Source: an uncultured Blautia sp. | GTDB taxonomy: Bacteria; Bacillota; Clostridia; Lachnospirales; Lachnospiraceae | DNA: 17,374 nt | Assembly: GCA_934409175.1 (NCBI GenBank) | Contig: CAKRVX010000039.1 | Coordinates: 1-17,374, forward strand | Direction: 5' to 3' | In this document: positions 6,881-13,835 of the stretch, piece after piece | How the letters are laid out: each line of letters begins with the position of its first letter | How positions within the stretch are numbered: position 1 is the first letter of the stretch | Notes under the pieces: model-generated | Told to the model about the DNA's origin: nothing | What the model saw: only the letters and a program-made list of their open reading frames with translations | Database searches by the model: none | Made by a program: the position numbers and the translations under genes

Positions 6881-7033
6881 ATAATTATTAATAATTTTTC
6901 CATTAATAATAACATCTTTTATTAATACTTGATTTCTTGATAAATTATATACAATCCGCGTTTTAACTGGATTTATACAGTATATTCCATTTGCAGTTCT
7001 GCTTCCTAGTTCTAAATTATTATTAATAATTTT
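6881..7033. repeat. AT-rich intergenic block with repeated ATTAATAAT motifs
   Basis: The gap between the LacI-type gene and the tal promoter is very AT-rich and contains a reiterated palindromic motif: AATTATTAATAATT (6883-6896), CATTAATAATAAC (6901-6913), TTATTAATAC (about 6919-6928) and TATTATTAATAATT (7018-7031). The 13-mer ATTATTAATAATT occurs twice. The copy beside the lacI stop can fold into an A/T-only hairpin (7014-7032) that might act as a weak terminator. No gene is visible here. Confidence 0.5.
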
Positions 7034-7044
7034 GTATGGTATAT

Positions 7045-8157
7045 TTAATTAATTTTCCCGGAAGGATTTTTCCGGATTTTTGCATATCCGGTCGTACGCC
7101 TGGATATGAGTTTGGGAGTATATTCTATATTATAAAGGCTGATCGGTGCCGAGTCTGTCAAAGCCCTGTCCCGTTCATCAATCTTACGGATAATGATATC
7201 ACATGCATCCTGGCCTTTGAGCGCCACAAAGTGATCGATGGTCGTAAGTGATATTTTGCGAATCCCCGAATAAAAAATATTATCGCAGCCGATCACAGAT
7301 ACATCTCTGGGCACATGAATCTTTGCTTCATGAAGTGCATCCAGTGCTCCGATTGCCATCATGTCATTCTGTCCTGCAATGGCCGTAAACTGTCTGCCTT
7401 CCTCCAGAAGTTCCATGGTCAGTTTATAGCCCATGGAATATTCCGTATCCATTCTTGGAATTCTGGAATCAATAGACTCATCTGCAGCCTTTATGATCAC
7501 ATGCTCTTTCAGACCTTCCTTTTCAAATTCCTTTACAAAACCGTTTACCCTCTTAGTTCTCTGCCACTGTCTTCTGGTCAGCGGCGGAGTGATAAATGCA
7601 ACATCTCTGTGTCCCAGATCCAGCAGATGTCTGGCCATCATTTTTCCTACCACCGTATTATCCTGATTAATGGCATCTACTGTTGTGGTCTTTTCTTTAT
7701 TGCTGATAATGACAAGGGGAATTGTCTGAGCCAGCTTCTCCACCTGCTGCTGAAAATCCGGATTGGGATTACAGCTGTAGATAATCCCCTGCGGCTGTAT
7801 GGTATGCATCATCCGTAGATATTTTTCTTCAAGGCGGGCATCTCTCTGTGTGTTACAGATAAAGACTCCATAGCCCTGTTTATTTGCCACTGCTTCCACT
7901 CCCTGAAGCAGCAGTACATAATATGGGCTTGTTAAAGTGGGGCAAAAAACGACGATCAGTTTCTCTTTCCTGCTGTCCTTTTTATTTTTACGCCCAGGAA
8001 GCTGATAATTCAGCTCTCTGGCCGCCTGCTCCACTTTTTCTATCGTCTCTCTGGAAAAAGAAACATTATATTTCCTGTTCAGAACCATGGATACGGTTGC
8101 CTGAGAAACTCCTGCTTTCTTTGCCACATCAGAAGAAGTTGCTTTCTTTTTTGGCAA
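7045..8157 (-). CDS. LacI/GalR family transcriptional regulator
   Basis: A 370-residue repressor-type regulator. The N-terminal helix-turn-helix (residues 8-27, SSDVAKKAGVSQATVSMVLN) is followed by the hinge helix region ending AARELNYQLPGRK. The effector domain is a periplasmic-binding-protein fold with family landmarks: LIVVFCPTLTSPYYVLLLQG, QPQGIIYS, LLDLGHRDVAFIT, FTAIAGQNDMMAIGALDAL, VSVIGCDNI and SLTTIDH. The likely ligand is a sugar or sugar phosphate, which cannot be named from sequence. The start codon is TTG, supported by AGGAGG 7 bp upstream, and no ATG is near. It starts 36 bp after recR with no terminator between them, so it is probably co-transcribed with dnaX-ybaB-recR. It lies directly upstream of, and parallel to, the tal-tkt operon, which it may control. 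Confidence 0.92.
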   Translation of the reverse strand: MPKKKATSSDVAKKAGVSQATVSMVLNRKYNVSFSRETIEKVEQAARELNYQLPGRKNKKDSRKEKLIVVFCPTLTSPYYVLLLQGVEAVANKQGYGVFICNTQRDARLEEKYLRMMHTIQPQGIIYSCNPNPDFQQQVEKLAQTIPLVIISNKEKTTTVDAINQDNTVVGKMMARHLLDLGHRDVAFITPPLTRRQWQRTKRVNGFVKEFEKEGLKEHVIIKAADESIDSRIPRMDTEYSMGYKLTMELLEEGRQFTAIAGQNDMMAIGALDALHEAKIHVPRDVSVIGCDNIFYSGIRKISLTTIDHFVALKGQDACDIIIRKIDERDRALTDSAPISLYNIEYTPKLISRRTTGYAKIRKNPSGKIN

Positions 8158-8193
8158 AAAGACTCCTCCTTTTATTACTTTTGTTATATTTTA

Positions 8194-8793
8194 TCAGAGT
8201 TCTACGCGTCCTTCCAGAGCGCGCAGCAGTGTCACCTCATCAATATATTCCAGATCTCCGCCTACCGGAACACCACTGGCAATTCTGCTCACTTTAATTC
8301 CTGTAGGTTTGATCAGCTTACTGATATACATTGCTGTAGTTTCTCCTTCCAGGCTGGAATTAGTGGCAATGATCACTTCCTTTACCTCATTACAGCTAAG
8401 ACGCTGCATCAGTTCTTTCAGCTTTATATCATCCGGTCCAATTCCAAGCATAGGAGAAATAGCCCCATGAAGTACATGATAAACACCTTCAAATTTGCCT
8501 GTTTTTTCATAAGCCGCCAGATCCCGGGTATTTTCTACTACCATAATAATAGAATGATCCCTTTTCGGATTACTGCAGATCGGACACATTTCTTTATCTG
8601 TCAGAGTATAGCAGCATTTACAATATTGCACATTTTCTCTTGCATTTGTAATAGATGAAGTCAGCTGCTCTACCTGTTCCTTCGGCATATTCATAATATG
8701 AAATGCCAGCCTCTGTGCAGATTTTGCACCAATTCCCGGAAGGTGGGAAAGCTGTTCGATCAGTCTGTTGATATGACTGCTGTAGTATTCCAT
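8194..8793 (-). CDS. recR: Recombination mediator RecR
   Basis: A 199-residue protein of the usual RecR length. It works with RecO (and RecF) to load RecA on single-stranded DNA during gap repair. Visible landmarks are the N-terminal helix-hairpin-helix (HLPGIGAKSAQRLAFHI, about 17-33), the four-cysteine zinc site (C58, C61, C70, C73) and the Toprim domain from about residue 80 (IMVVENTRDLAAYE, then GIGPDD), ending with the typical GGDLEYIDEVTLLRAL. The start overlaps the ybaB stop as TGATG, so translation is coupled. Its likely ribosome binding site, GGAGG, is embedded in the glycine codons at the end of ybaB. Confidence 0.97.
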   Translation of the reverse strand: MEYYSSHINRLIEQLSHLPGIGAKSAQRLAFHIMNMPKEQVEQLTSSITNARENVQYCKCCYTLTDKEMCPICSNPKRDHSIIMVVENTRDLAAYEKTGKFEGVYHVLHGAISPMLGIGPDDIKLKELMQRLSCNEVKEVIIATNSSLEGETTAMYISKLIKPTGIKVSRIASGVPVGGDLEYIDEVTLLRALEGRVEL

Positions 8794-9149
8794 CAGAATG
8801 GAAGACCTCCTCCAAGTCCTCCCAGACCACCGGTCAGTTTGGACATAACTGCTGTGGATTCTTCATCTACCTTACGAAGTGCTTCGTTGGTAGCTGCCAC
8901 GATAAGATCCTCCAGCATTTCAATATCATCCGGATCTACAACTTCTTCCTGCAGTTTCACTTTTGTTACTTCTCTCTTTCCTGAAATAGTTACTTCAACA
9001 GCTCCGCCGCCTGCGGTAGCTGTGAATTCCTTTTCTTCAAGAGCTTTCTGATTTTCTTCCATCTGGCGCTGCATTTTCTGCGCCTGCTTCATAAGATTAT
9101 TCATATTTCCCGGCATACCCATTCCCGGGAATCCTCCACGTTTTGCCAT
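8793..9149 (-). CDS. YbaB/EbfC family nucleoid-associated protein
   Basis: A 118-residue DNA-binding protein of the YbaB/EbfC family, which forms dimers and binds DNA with little sequence specificity. The N-terminal Gly/Met-rich segment (GGFPGMGMPGNMNNLMKQAQ) leads into a long amphipathic helix. The core then has GGGAVEVTISGKREV, and DDIEMLEDLIVAATNEAL forms the second helix. The C-terminus is Gly-rich (GGLGGLGGGLPF). A strong AAAGGAGG lies about 8 bp before the ATG. It sits between dnaX (40 bp upstream) and recR (1-bp overlap), the widely conserved order. Confidence 0.95.
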   Translation of the reverse strand: MAKRGGFPGMGMPGNMNNLMKQAQKMQRQMEENQKALEEKEFTATAGGGAVEVTISGKREVTKVKLQEEVVDPDDIEMLEDLIVAATNEALRKVDEESTAVMSKLTGGLGGLGGGLPF

Positions 9150-9189
9150 TGTGGTATCCTCCTTTATATTTTTGTTTTATTAGTGGATT

Positions 9190-10806
9190 TTAGTTCTCAG
9201 CCTCATCCGGATCCTCTTCCATGACTACATCCATATGAATATTCTCCCGAATCGCCTGATCTACCGTAATCTTAGACAGATTTGTATGCTGATGCTGATT
9301 TGCCACCAACATCTGAATATCCACTGTCTTTCCTGTCTGAGCAGCAATGATATCCTGAAGTTCCCTTTTCGCTTCAGGATTATCTACATATGTCTGACCC
9401 AGGAAATCCTGAAACTCTACGTAAAGCACAGGTTCTCCGGTCTCCCCATTATATTTCGGGACTGATTTCTGAAGCATCTGTTTAAACATTCCTGTAGCCT
9501 GCCCGGTAATCGCTCTCCAACCAGCTACAATCTTCTGCAGATCCTCAGGTGCTGCTTTGACCGGAGTTTTTTTTGCGGCAGACATATTAACTGCACCAGT
9601 CTCTGCAGCGGTGGCCGCATCCCCCTGCTGTACAATTACCTGCTGCACAGGCCGTTCATCAATGCGCTGTTCCAGAACACGCAGGCGATCCAGCACCGAA
9701 TCCAGATTTGTCTCCATAGCAGGACGGCACAGCTTGATCAGAGCTATCTCTACCAGAACTCTTTTCTGAGTAGCATATCTGATCTGATTGGAAAGATCAG
9801 AAAAAATCCGGATATATCGCATCAGTGTCTCCACATCCAACATGGTGCTCTCTTCCTTCAAAAGTTTCATGTTTTCAGAAGAAACGTCAATTGCCTCTTC
9901 TGGATTTTCTGAAGTCTTTACCAACAGAAGATTACGCATATACCAGGTAAAATCTCCCACAAACTGGCTCAGTTCCCTTCCTCCCACGATCAGTTCTTCC
10001 AAAATATGGATAGATGCTGTTACATCCCCCTGAATCACCTTTCGCAAAAGTTTACTGAACACCTCTGTATCCACCGCACCCAGAACCTCAAGTACTTTAT
10101 CGTAAGTGAGTGTCTGTCCCAGGTAAAAAGCAATACACTGATCCAGCAGGCTGAGTGCATCTCGCATGGAACCATCGCCGGCCTTCGCCACATAGCGAAC
10201 TGCTTTTTCCTCTGCATCCACTCCTTCTATTTTCAGAAGTTCATCCAGTCTGGCTGCAATGGTATCTATGGTGATTCTGTGAAAGTCATAACGCTGGCAT
10301 CTGGACAAGATCGTAATAGGTATCTTATGCGCTTCTGTAGTCGCCAATATAAACATAACATAGGATGGCGGCTCTTCCAGCGTCTTCAGCAAAGCATTAA
10401 AAGCGCCGGTGGAAAGCATATGAACCTCATCTATGATGTAGACTTTATATCTGCCTTCCGTCGGGCGATAGGAAACTTCCTCCCTGATCTCACGGATGTT
10501 ATCTACACCATTGTTGGATGCTGCATCAATCTCAATCACATTCATGGCAGTTCCCGCCTGAATCGCCTTACACATGGCACATTCATTACAAGGGCTTCCA
10601 TTTACCGGGTGTTCGCAGTTGACTGCTTTCGCAAGGATCTTCGCAACTGTTGTCTTACCGGTTCCTCTGGTTCCGCAAAACAGATACGCATGACCGATGC
10701 GGTTATGCTTAATCTGGTTGGTTAAAGTTGTCACAATATGATCCTGACCCTTGACATCTGTGAAATTGTCTGGTCTGAATTTTCTGTAAAGGGCAGTATA
10801 ACTCAT
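9190..10806 (-). CDS. dnaX: DNA polymerase III subunit tau (and possibly gamma)
   Basis: A 538-residue clamp-loader ATPase. The start is the ATG at 10806, giving the canonical MSYTALYRKFRP with AAGGAG 7 bp upstream. The open frame runs 8 codons further back without support. Domain I carries Walker A GTRGTGKT (45-52), a zinc site (C64, C73, C76, C79) and the DExx box DEVH (126-129). SRCQRYDFHRI is the sensor region. Domain III ends near residue 370. A low-complexity linker (about 385-420) leads to the C-terminal polymerase/helicase-binding part, ending in an acidic tail. The linker contains an A8 run (9567-9574, codons GCA AAA AAA ACT) where slippage would yield a short gamma-like form. First gene of dnaX-ybaB-recR(-lacI), with its own promoter at 10878-10905. 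Confidence 0.97.
   Translation of the reverse strand: MSYTALYRKFRPDNFTDVKGQDHIVTTLTNQIKHNRIGHAYLFCGTRGTGKTTVAKILAKAVNCEHPVNGSPCNECAMCKAIQAGTAMNVIEIDAASNNGVDNIREIREEVSYRPTEGRYKVYIIDEVHMLSTGAFNALLKTLEEPPSYVMFILATTEAHKIPITILSRCQRYDFHRITIDTIAARLDELLKIEGVDAEEKAVRYVAKAGDGSMRDALSLLDQCIAFYLGQTLTYDKVLEVLGAVDTEVFSKLLRKVIQGDVTASIHILEELIVGGRELSQFVGDFTWYMRNLLLVKTSENPEEAIDVSSENMKLLKEESTMLDVETLMRYIRIFSDLSNQIRYATQKRVLVEIALIKLCRPAMETNLDSVLDRLRVLEQRIDERPVQQVIVQQGDAATAAETGAVNMSAAKKTPVKAAPEDLQKIVAGWRAITGQATGMFKQMLQKSVPKYNGETGEPVLYVEFQDFLGQTYVDNPEAKRELQDIIAAQTGKTVDIQMLVANQHQHTNLSKITVDQAIRENIHMDVVMEEDPDEAEN
9545..9576 (-). other. Possible dnaX slippage site
   Basis: Codons 411-414 read GCA AAA AAA ACT, an uninterrupted A8 (9574-9567 on the minus strand). 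A -1 shift here would be read as AAC TCC GGT CAA AGC AGC ACC and then TGA (9547-9545), ending the protein at about 420 residues. A +1 shift ends 13 codons later at a TAG. The position, between clamp-loader domain III and the tau-specific part, matches known dnaX slippage sites. No convincing stimulatory hairpin is visible downstream. Confidence 0.4.
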
Positions 10807-10832
10807 GAACAAACTCCTTCTTATTATCACAG

Positions 10833-10861
10833 CCGCCGCGGAAAAAATTCCCGCGGCGGTC
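10833..10861 (+). terminator. GC-rich hairpin; terminator facing antisense to dnaX
   Basis: CCGCCGCGG (10833-10841) and CCGCGGCGG (10851-10859) form a perfect 9-bp all-GC stem, followed on the plus strand by TCTTTTTT. That is a textbook intrinsic terminator for plus-strand transcription, although no plus-strand gene enters here. On the minus strand the same stem lies in the dnaX leader, between its promoter and ribosome binding site, and has no T run after it. Confidence 0.65.
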
Positions 10862-10877
10862 TTTTTTACTCTAGTAT

Positions 10878-10905
10878 CTTATATGAAAAAGTATCTTTCA
10901 GTCAA
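10878..10905 (-). promoter_or_regulatory. Promoter of the dnaX operon
   Basis: On the minus strand TTGACT (10905-10900) and TATAAG (10883-10878) are 16 bp apart, just after the pfkA stop codon. The predicted start is near 10871, giving a leader of about 65 nt that contains the GC-rich hairpin. Confidence 0.6.
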
Positions 10906-10928
10906 GTACTGTTTCCAATGATTCTATA

Positions 10929-12011
10929 TCAGTCTCCGAAGCTGATGCCAATCTGTTTGGCAGCAAGAACCAGCTGATCTTTTGGAGATACCATTTTCAG
11001 CTTGCCAGCACACTCTTCCAGCGGTACTCGCTTGATCTTACCATTTACCACACCGATCATGATGCCATAAGCTCCATCAATGATCGCCTGAGCTGCACCT
11101 GCACCGATTCTTGTGGAAAGTACACGATCATATGGGCAAGGCTCTCCGCCTCTCTGAGTATGTCCCGGGACTGTGACACGTACTTCACTTCCAATCTCCT
11201 GGAAAATCTGATCCGCGATCTCATAGGAGACTGACGGATATTTCTTTGCCCTGGCTTCCAGTTTTTCTTTGTATTTCTTCTTCGGAAGCTGTGCATCTTC
11301 TTTTGAAATAGCCCCCTCAGCCACTGCCAGAATGGTAAATCTCTTTCCTGCCTTCGCACGTTTCTGAATAGCTTCTGTAACTTTCTTGATATCATACGGG
11401 ATTTCCGGAATCAGGATAATATCTGCGCCACCTGCGACACCTGCATGAAGAGTCAGGCTTCCTACCTTATGTCCCATAATCTCTACGATAAATACACGCC
11501 CATGGGAGGATGCTGTGGTGTGGATACAGTCAATGGCATTGGTCGCAATATTTACTGCACTCTGGAATCCAAAAGTCATATCTGTACCATAGATATCATT
11601 ATCAATAGTCTTCGGAAGATGAATAATGTTCAGTCCCTCTTCTCTCAGAAGATTGGCTGTTTTCTGTGTACCATTTCCTCCCAGGATCACCAGACAGTCC
11701 AGGCAAAGTTTATAATAAGTCTGCTTCATAGCTTCAACCTTATCCAGACCGTTCTCATCCGGTACACGCATCAGTTTAAATGGCTGTCTGGATGTTCCAA
11801 GTATCGTGCCTCCCTGTGTAAGGATTCCTGAAAAATCTTTGGATGTAAGCATACGGTATTTACCATAAATAAGCCCCTTGTATCCATCATCAAAGCCATA
11901 AACTTCCAGCTCGTCTACATTATTGCTCAGTCCCTTTACTACGCCACGCATGGTTGCATTCAAAGCCTGACAGTCACCGCCGCTGGTAAGCATACCTATT
12001 CTTTTTATCAT
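10929..12011 (-). CDS. 6-phosphofructokinase, mixed ATP/PPi-type active site
   Basis: A 360-residue phosphofructokinase that phosphorylates fructose-6-phosphate, the committed step of glycolysis. Landmarks: MLTSGGDCQALNA (7-19), GGNGTQKTANLL (111-122), the catalytic loop PKTIDND (133-139, base D137), VEIMGH, and the fructose-6-phosphate site VPGHTQRGGEPCPYDR. At the two positions that separate donors in this family (E. coli 104 and 124), it has Gly (GGNG), as in ATP enzymes, and Lys (PKTIDND), as in PPi enzymes. The Asp of GGDG is replaced by Asn (N113). This combination suits the mixed or atypical subgroup, so the phosphoryl donor is uncertain. GGGAGG precedes the ATG by about 7 bp. Probably monocistronic; no proper minus-strand terminator follows it. 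Confidence 0.9.
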   Translation of the reverse strand: MIKRIGMLTSGGDCQALNATMRGVVKGLSNNVDELEVYGFDDGYKGLIYGKYRMLTSKDFSGILTQGGTILGTSRQPFKLMRVPDENGLDKVEAMKQTYYKLCLDCLVILGGNGTQKTANLLREEGLNIIHLPKTIDNDIYGTDMTFGFQSAVNIATNAIDCIHTTASSHGRVFIVEIMGHKVGSLTLHAGVAGGADIILIPEIPYDIKKVTEAIQKRAKAGKRFTILAVAEGAISKEDAQLPKKKYKEKLEARAKKYPSVSYEIADQIFQEIGSEVRVTVPGHTQRGGEPCPYDRVLSTRIGAGAAQAIIDGAYGIMIGVVNGKIKRVPLEECAGKLKMVSPKDQLVLAAKQIGISFGD

Positions 12012-12048
12012 GATAGTACCTCCCTGAATTTTTTCTACTCTATATATT

Positions 12049-12077
12049 ATTATATAATATTTCTGTTTTTCCTACAA
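12049..12077 (-). promoter_or_regulatory. Promoter of pfkA
   Basis: On the minus strand TTGTAG (12077-12072) and a perfect TATAAT (12054-12049) are 17 bp apart, about 38 bp before the ATG. The -35 is weak. It is divergent from the SRP RNA promoter, with about 34 bp between the two -35 elements. Confidence 0.55.
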
Positions 12078-12110
12078 TAGTTTAATACCCCTGTTCTGTT
12101 TTATTTAGTA

Positions 12111-12139
12111 TTGACAAAAGTTCCAAAAACCTCTATAAT
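12111..12139 (+). promoter_or_regulatory. Consensus promoter of the SRP RNA gene
   Basis: TTGACA (12111-12116) and TATAAT (12134-12139) both match the sigma-A consensus exactly, with the optimal 17-bp spacing. The predicted start is at about 12145-12147. Such strength fits a stable RNA gene. Confidence 0.9.
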
Positions 12140-12144
12140 TAATT

Positions 12145-12404
12145 CCGCGCAGCCGGGGAGATAGCGGTGCCCTGTACCTGCAATCCGCTACAGCAGGGGT
12201 GATGCCAATCTGAGGCTTGTATCCTGTGGAGCTGCCCTCTATAAGTGGCGTTGACGTTTGGGTCTTACGCAACAGGAATCTGTGAACCGTGTCAGGACAG
12301 GAATGTAGCAGCACTAAGCAGAAGCTCTTGTGTGCCGTAAGGGTGCCTGAGCTGAGTTAACTGTAGAGGTAACGTCTGTGGAACCATTCCGAGGTGCGGC
12401 GCGC
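12145..12404 (+). ncRNA. ffs: Signal recognition particle RNA, large bacterial type
   Basis: An RNA of about 260 nt with both Alu and S domains, like the B. subtilis scRNA; it assembles with Ffh to target nascent membrane and secreted proteins. The Alu part begins CGGGGAGATAGCGGTGCCC, with CCGCTACAGCAGGGG following. The central GTGGCGTTGACGTTTGGGTC is nearly identical to the B. subtilis sequence as I remember it. Helix 8 (12291-12311) keeps GTCAGG, a GGAA tetraloop and AGCAG, the Ffh M-domain binding site. Its closing pairs are ACA/TGT, where B. subtilis has TCC/GGA, a compensated change. The 3' part (GGTGCCTGAGCTGAGTTAACTG...) pairs back to close the long stem, and GGTGCGG can pair with the 5' CCGC..CC. 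Ends are estimated to within a few bases. Confidence 0.95.
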
Positions 12405-12433
12405 AAAAAAAGAATACAAATTTTTTCACATAA

Positions 12434-12475
12434 AAACAGCATTCGGTTTTCTCCGGATGCTGTTTCTTTTTTATT
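12434..12475. terminator. Bidirectional terminator, SRP RNA versus MATE gene
   Basis: Arms at 12434-12446 and 12453-12465 pair over 13 bp (one G-U) around TTTTCT. On the plus strand TCTTTTTTATT follows and terminates the SRP RNA transcript. On the minus strand TTTTTATG follows and serves the MATE gene. The plus-strand T run overlaps the MATE stop codon (12471-12473). Confidence 0.88.
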
Positions 12476-13835
12476 CTTCCATCGCTTTTATGCTTTGTAC
12501 ATTCTTATATTTTTTCATGATGTGAAAATAATAAGGCACAATAGGAATCAGTGCTGCCAGCCAGGCGGCAGGATCTGCACAGCATACGCCTCCAAAAGAA
12601 GTATGTCCCGCAATCAGCACTACAATACACGTTCTTGCCACAAGTTCAAATACGCCTCCAAGCATCGGAACCAATCCATATCCCATTCCCTGAAGAGTAT
12701 TTCTGTACAAAAAAATACTTCCCAGAAACGGATAAGCCCAGAATACCGTGCGAAAATAAGTGACAGATGCCTGCACAACTTCTGTTTCCGCCGAATCTAC
12801 AAACATGTAGGTCAGGTATTTTCCAAAGAAGAACATCAGCACCATAACAAAGATACTCCATCCGAAGATCATCATCTGTGTACAGCGCACTCCCTGTCTG
12901 ACTCTGTCCATCTTTCCAGCTCCACGATTCTGTCCTACATAAGTAGCAATAGTCGCACCAAAAGCAGTAAATACTGTGGCAAAAATATTCTGGATCTTTC
13001 CTGCTGCCGAAAATCCCGCCATATATACCGGACCATATACATTAATGGCTCCCTGTACAATGATCGTTCCAATGGCTGTAATAGAAAACTGCAGCCCCAT
13101 AGGGATTCCCAATTTCAGCAGACGGCCGAAACTGTTCCATGCAATTTCAAAATTTTTCTTTTTCAGATGTAGAAGCGGAAATCTCTTCGAAATATAAAAC
13201 AGGCAGCAAAGTGCAGAAATACCCTGTGCGATCACTGTAGCGTATCCACATCCTTCTACCCCCATTCCCAGGCATGCGATAAATACGATATCAAGAATTA
13301 CATTTATCACAGCAGAAATGATCAGGAAATATAATGGAGATTTCGAATCTCCCAACGCTCTCAGAAAAGCAGCTAGCGCATTATAAGCACCGGTAACGAT
13401 CAGACCCGCGTAAATGATTCCCATATATGCCTTCACATCTCCGAACACTTCATCCGGTGTATTCATCAGACGCAGGATCGGTTTGTTTGCAATACCAAAG
13501 CCAATAGTCATTGCAATGGAGAACGCTGCCATCAGATAAATGGACATTGCCACATAATGACGCATTCTGTCATATTTTCTGGCCCCGAACATCTGAGCTA
13601 TGATGATCGCAAAACCACTGCTCAGTCCGTTCAGCCAGCCGGTTACAAAAAACATCAGGGATCCGGTACTCCCTATTGCAGCCAACGCATTTACTCCGAT
13701 AAATTTACCGGCTATGATAGAATCAGCAATATTATAAAACTGCTGAAAAAGATTTCCCAGGCACATGGGTATCATAAACATTATGATCAGTTTCACCGGA
13801 CTGCCTGAAGTCATATCATTAGTTGTGTTTTTCAT
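12471..13835 (-). CDS. MATE family efflux transporter
   Basis: A 454-residue integral membrane protein, the usual length for MATE (multidrug and toxic compound extrusion) carriers, which export organic cations in exchange for Na+ or H+. It has about twelve hydrophobic segments in two halves. Recognisable pieces are IMFMIPMCLGNLFQQFYNIA (helix 1), VNALAAIGSTGSLMFF, SSGFAIIIAQMFGARKYD, ALAAFLRALGDSKSPLY, and in the second half GLQFSITAIGTIIVQGAIN and ATYVGQNRGAGKMDRVRQG. It is closest to the DinF/MepA-type branch by appearance; the substrate cannot be predicted. Its ATG overlaps the tadA stop as ATGA, so translation is probably coupled. Confidence 0.92.
   Translation of the reverse strand: MKNTTNDMTSGSPVKLIIMFMIPMCLGNLFQQFYNIADSIIAGKFIGVNALAAIGSTGSLMFFVTGWLNGLSSGFAIIIAQMFGARKYDRMRHYVAMSIYLMAAFSIAMTIGFGIANKPILRLMNTPDEVFGDVKAYMGIIYAGLIVTGAYNALAAFLRALGDSKSPLYFLIISAVINVILDIVFIACLGMGVEGCGYATVIAQGISALCCLFYISKRFPLLHLKKKNFEIAWNSFGRLLKLGIPMGLQFSITAIGTIIVQGAINVYGPVYMAGFSAAGKIQNIFATVFTAFGATIATYVGQNRGAGKMDRVRQGVRCTQMMIFGWSIFVMVLMFFFGKYLTYMFVDSAETEVVQASVTYFRTVFWAYPFLGSIFLYRNTLQGMGYGLVPMLGGVFELVARTCIVVLIAGHTSFGGVCCADPAAWLAALIPIVPYYFHIMKKYKNVQSIKAMEE

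Noticed and set aside
6198..6884. Long open frame on the plus strand opposite the transaldolase gene
   Set aside because: Its Cys/Phe-rich translation matches no family; it is the antisense shadow of a confidently identified gene.
7058..7080. Hairpin CCGGAA/TTCCGG with a T run near the lacI stop
   Set aside because: The T run follows on the plus strand, inside the lacI coding region, so it cannot end the minus-strand lacI transcript and no plus gene is present.
10807..10830. Eight extra N-terminal codons for dnaX
   Set aside because: They have no ribosome binding site; MSYTALYRKFRP from the ATG at 10806 is the conserved N-terminus.
10833..10859. GC-rich hairpin as the pfkA terminator
   Set aside because: On the pfkA strand no T run follows the stem, and the dnaX promoter lies before it.
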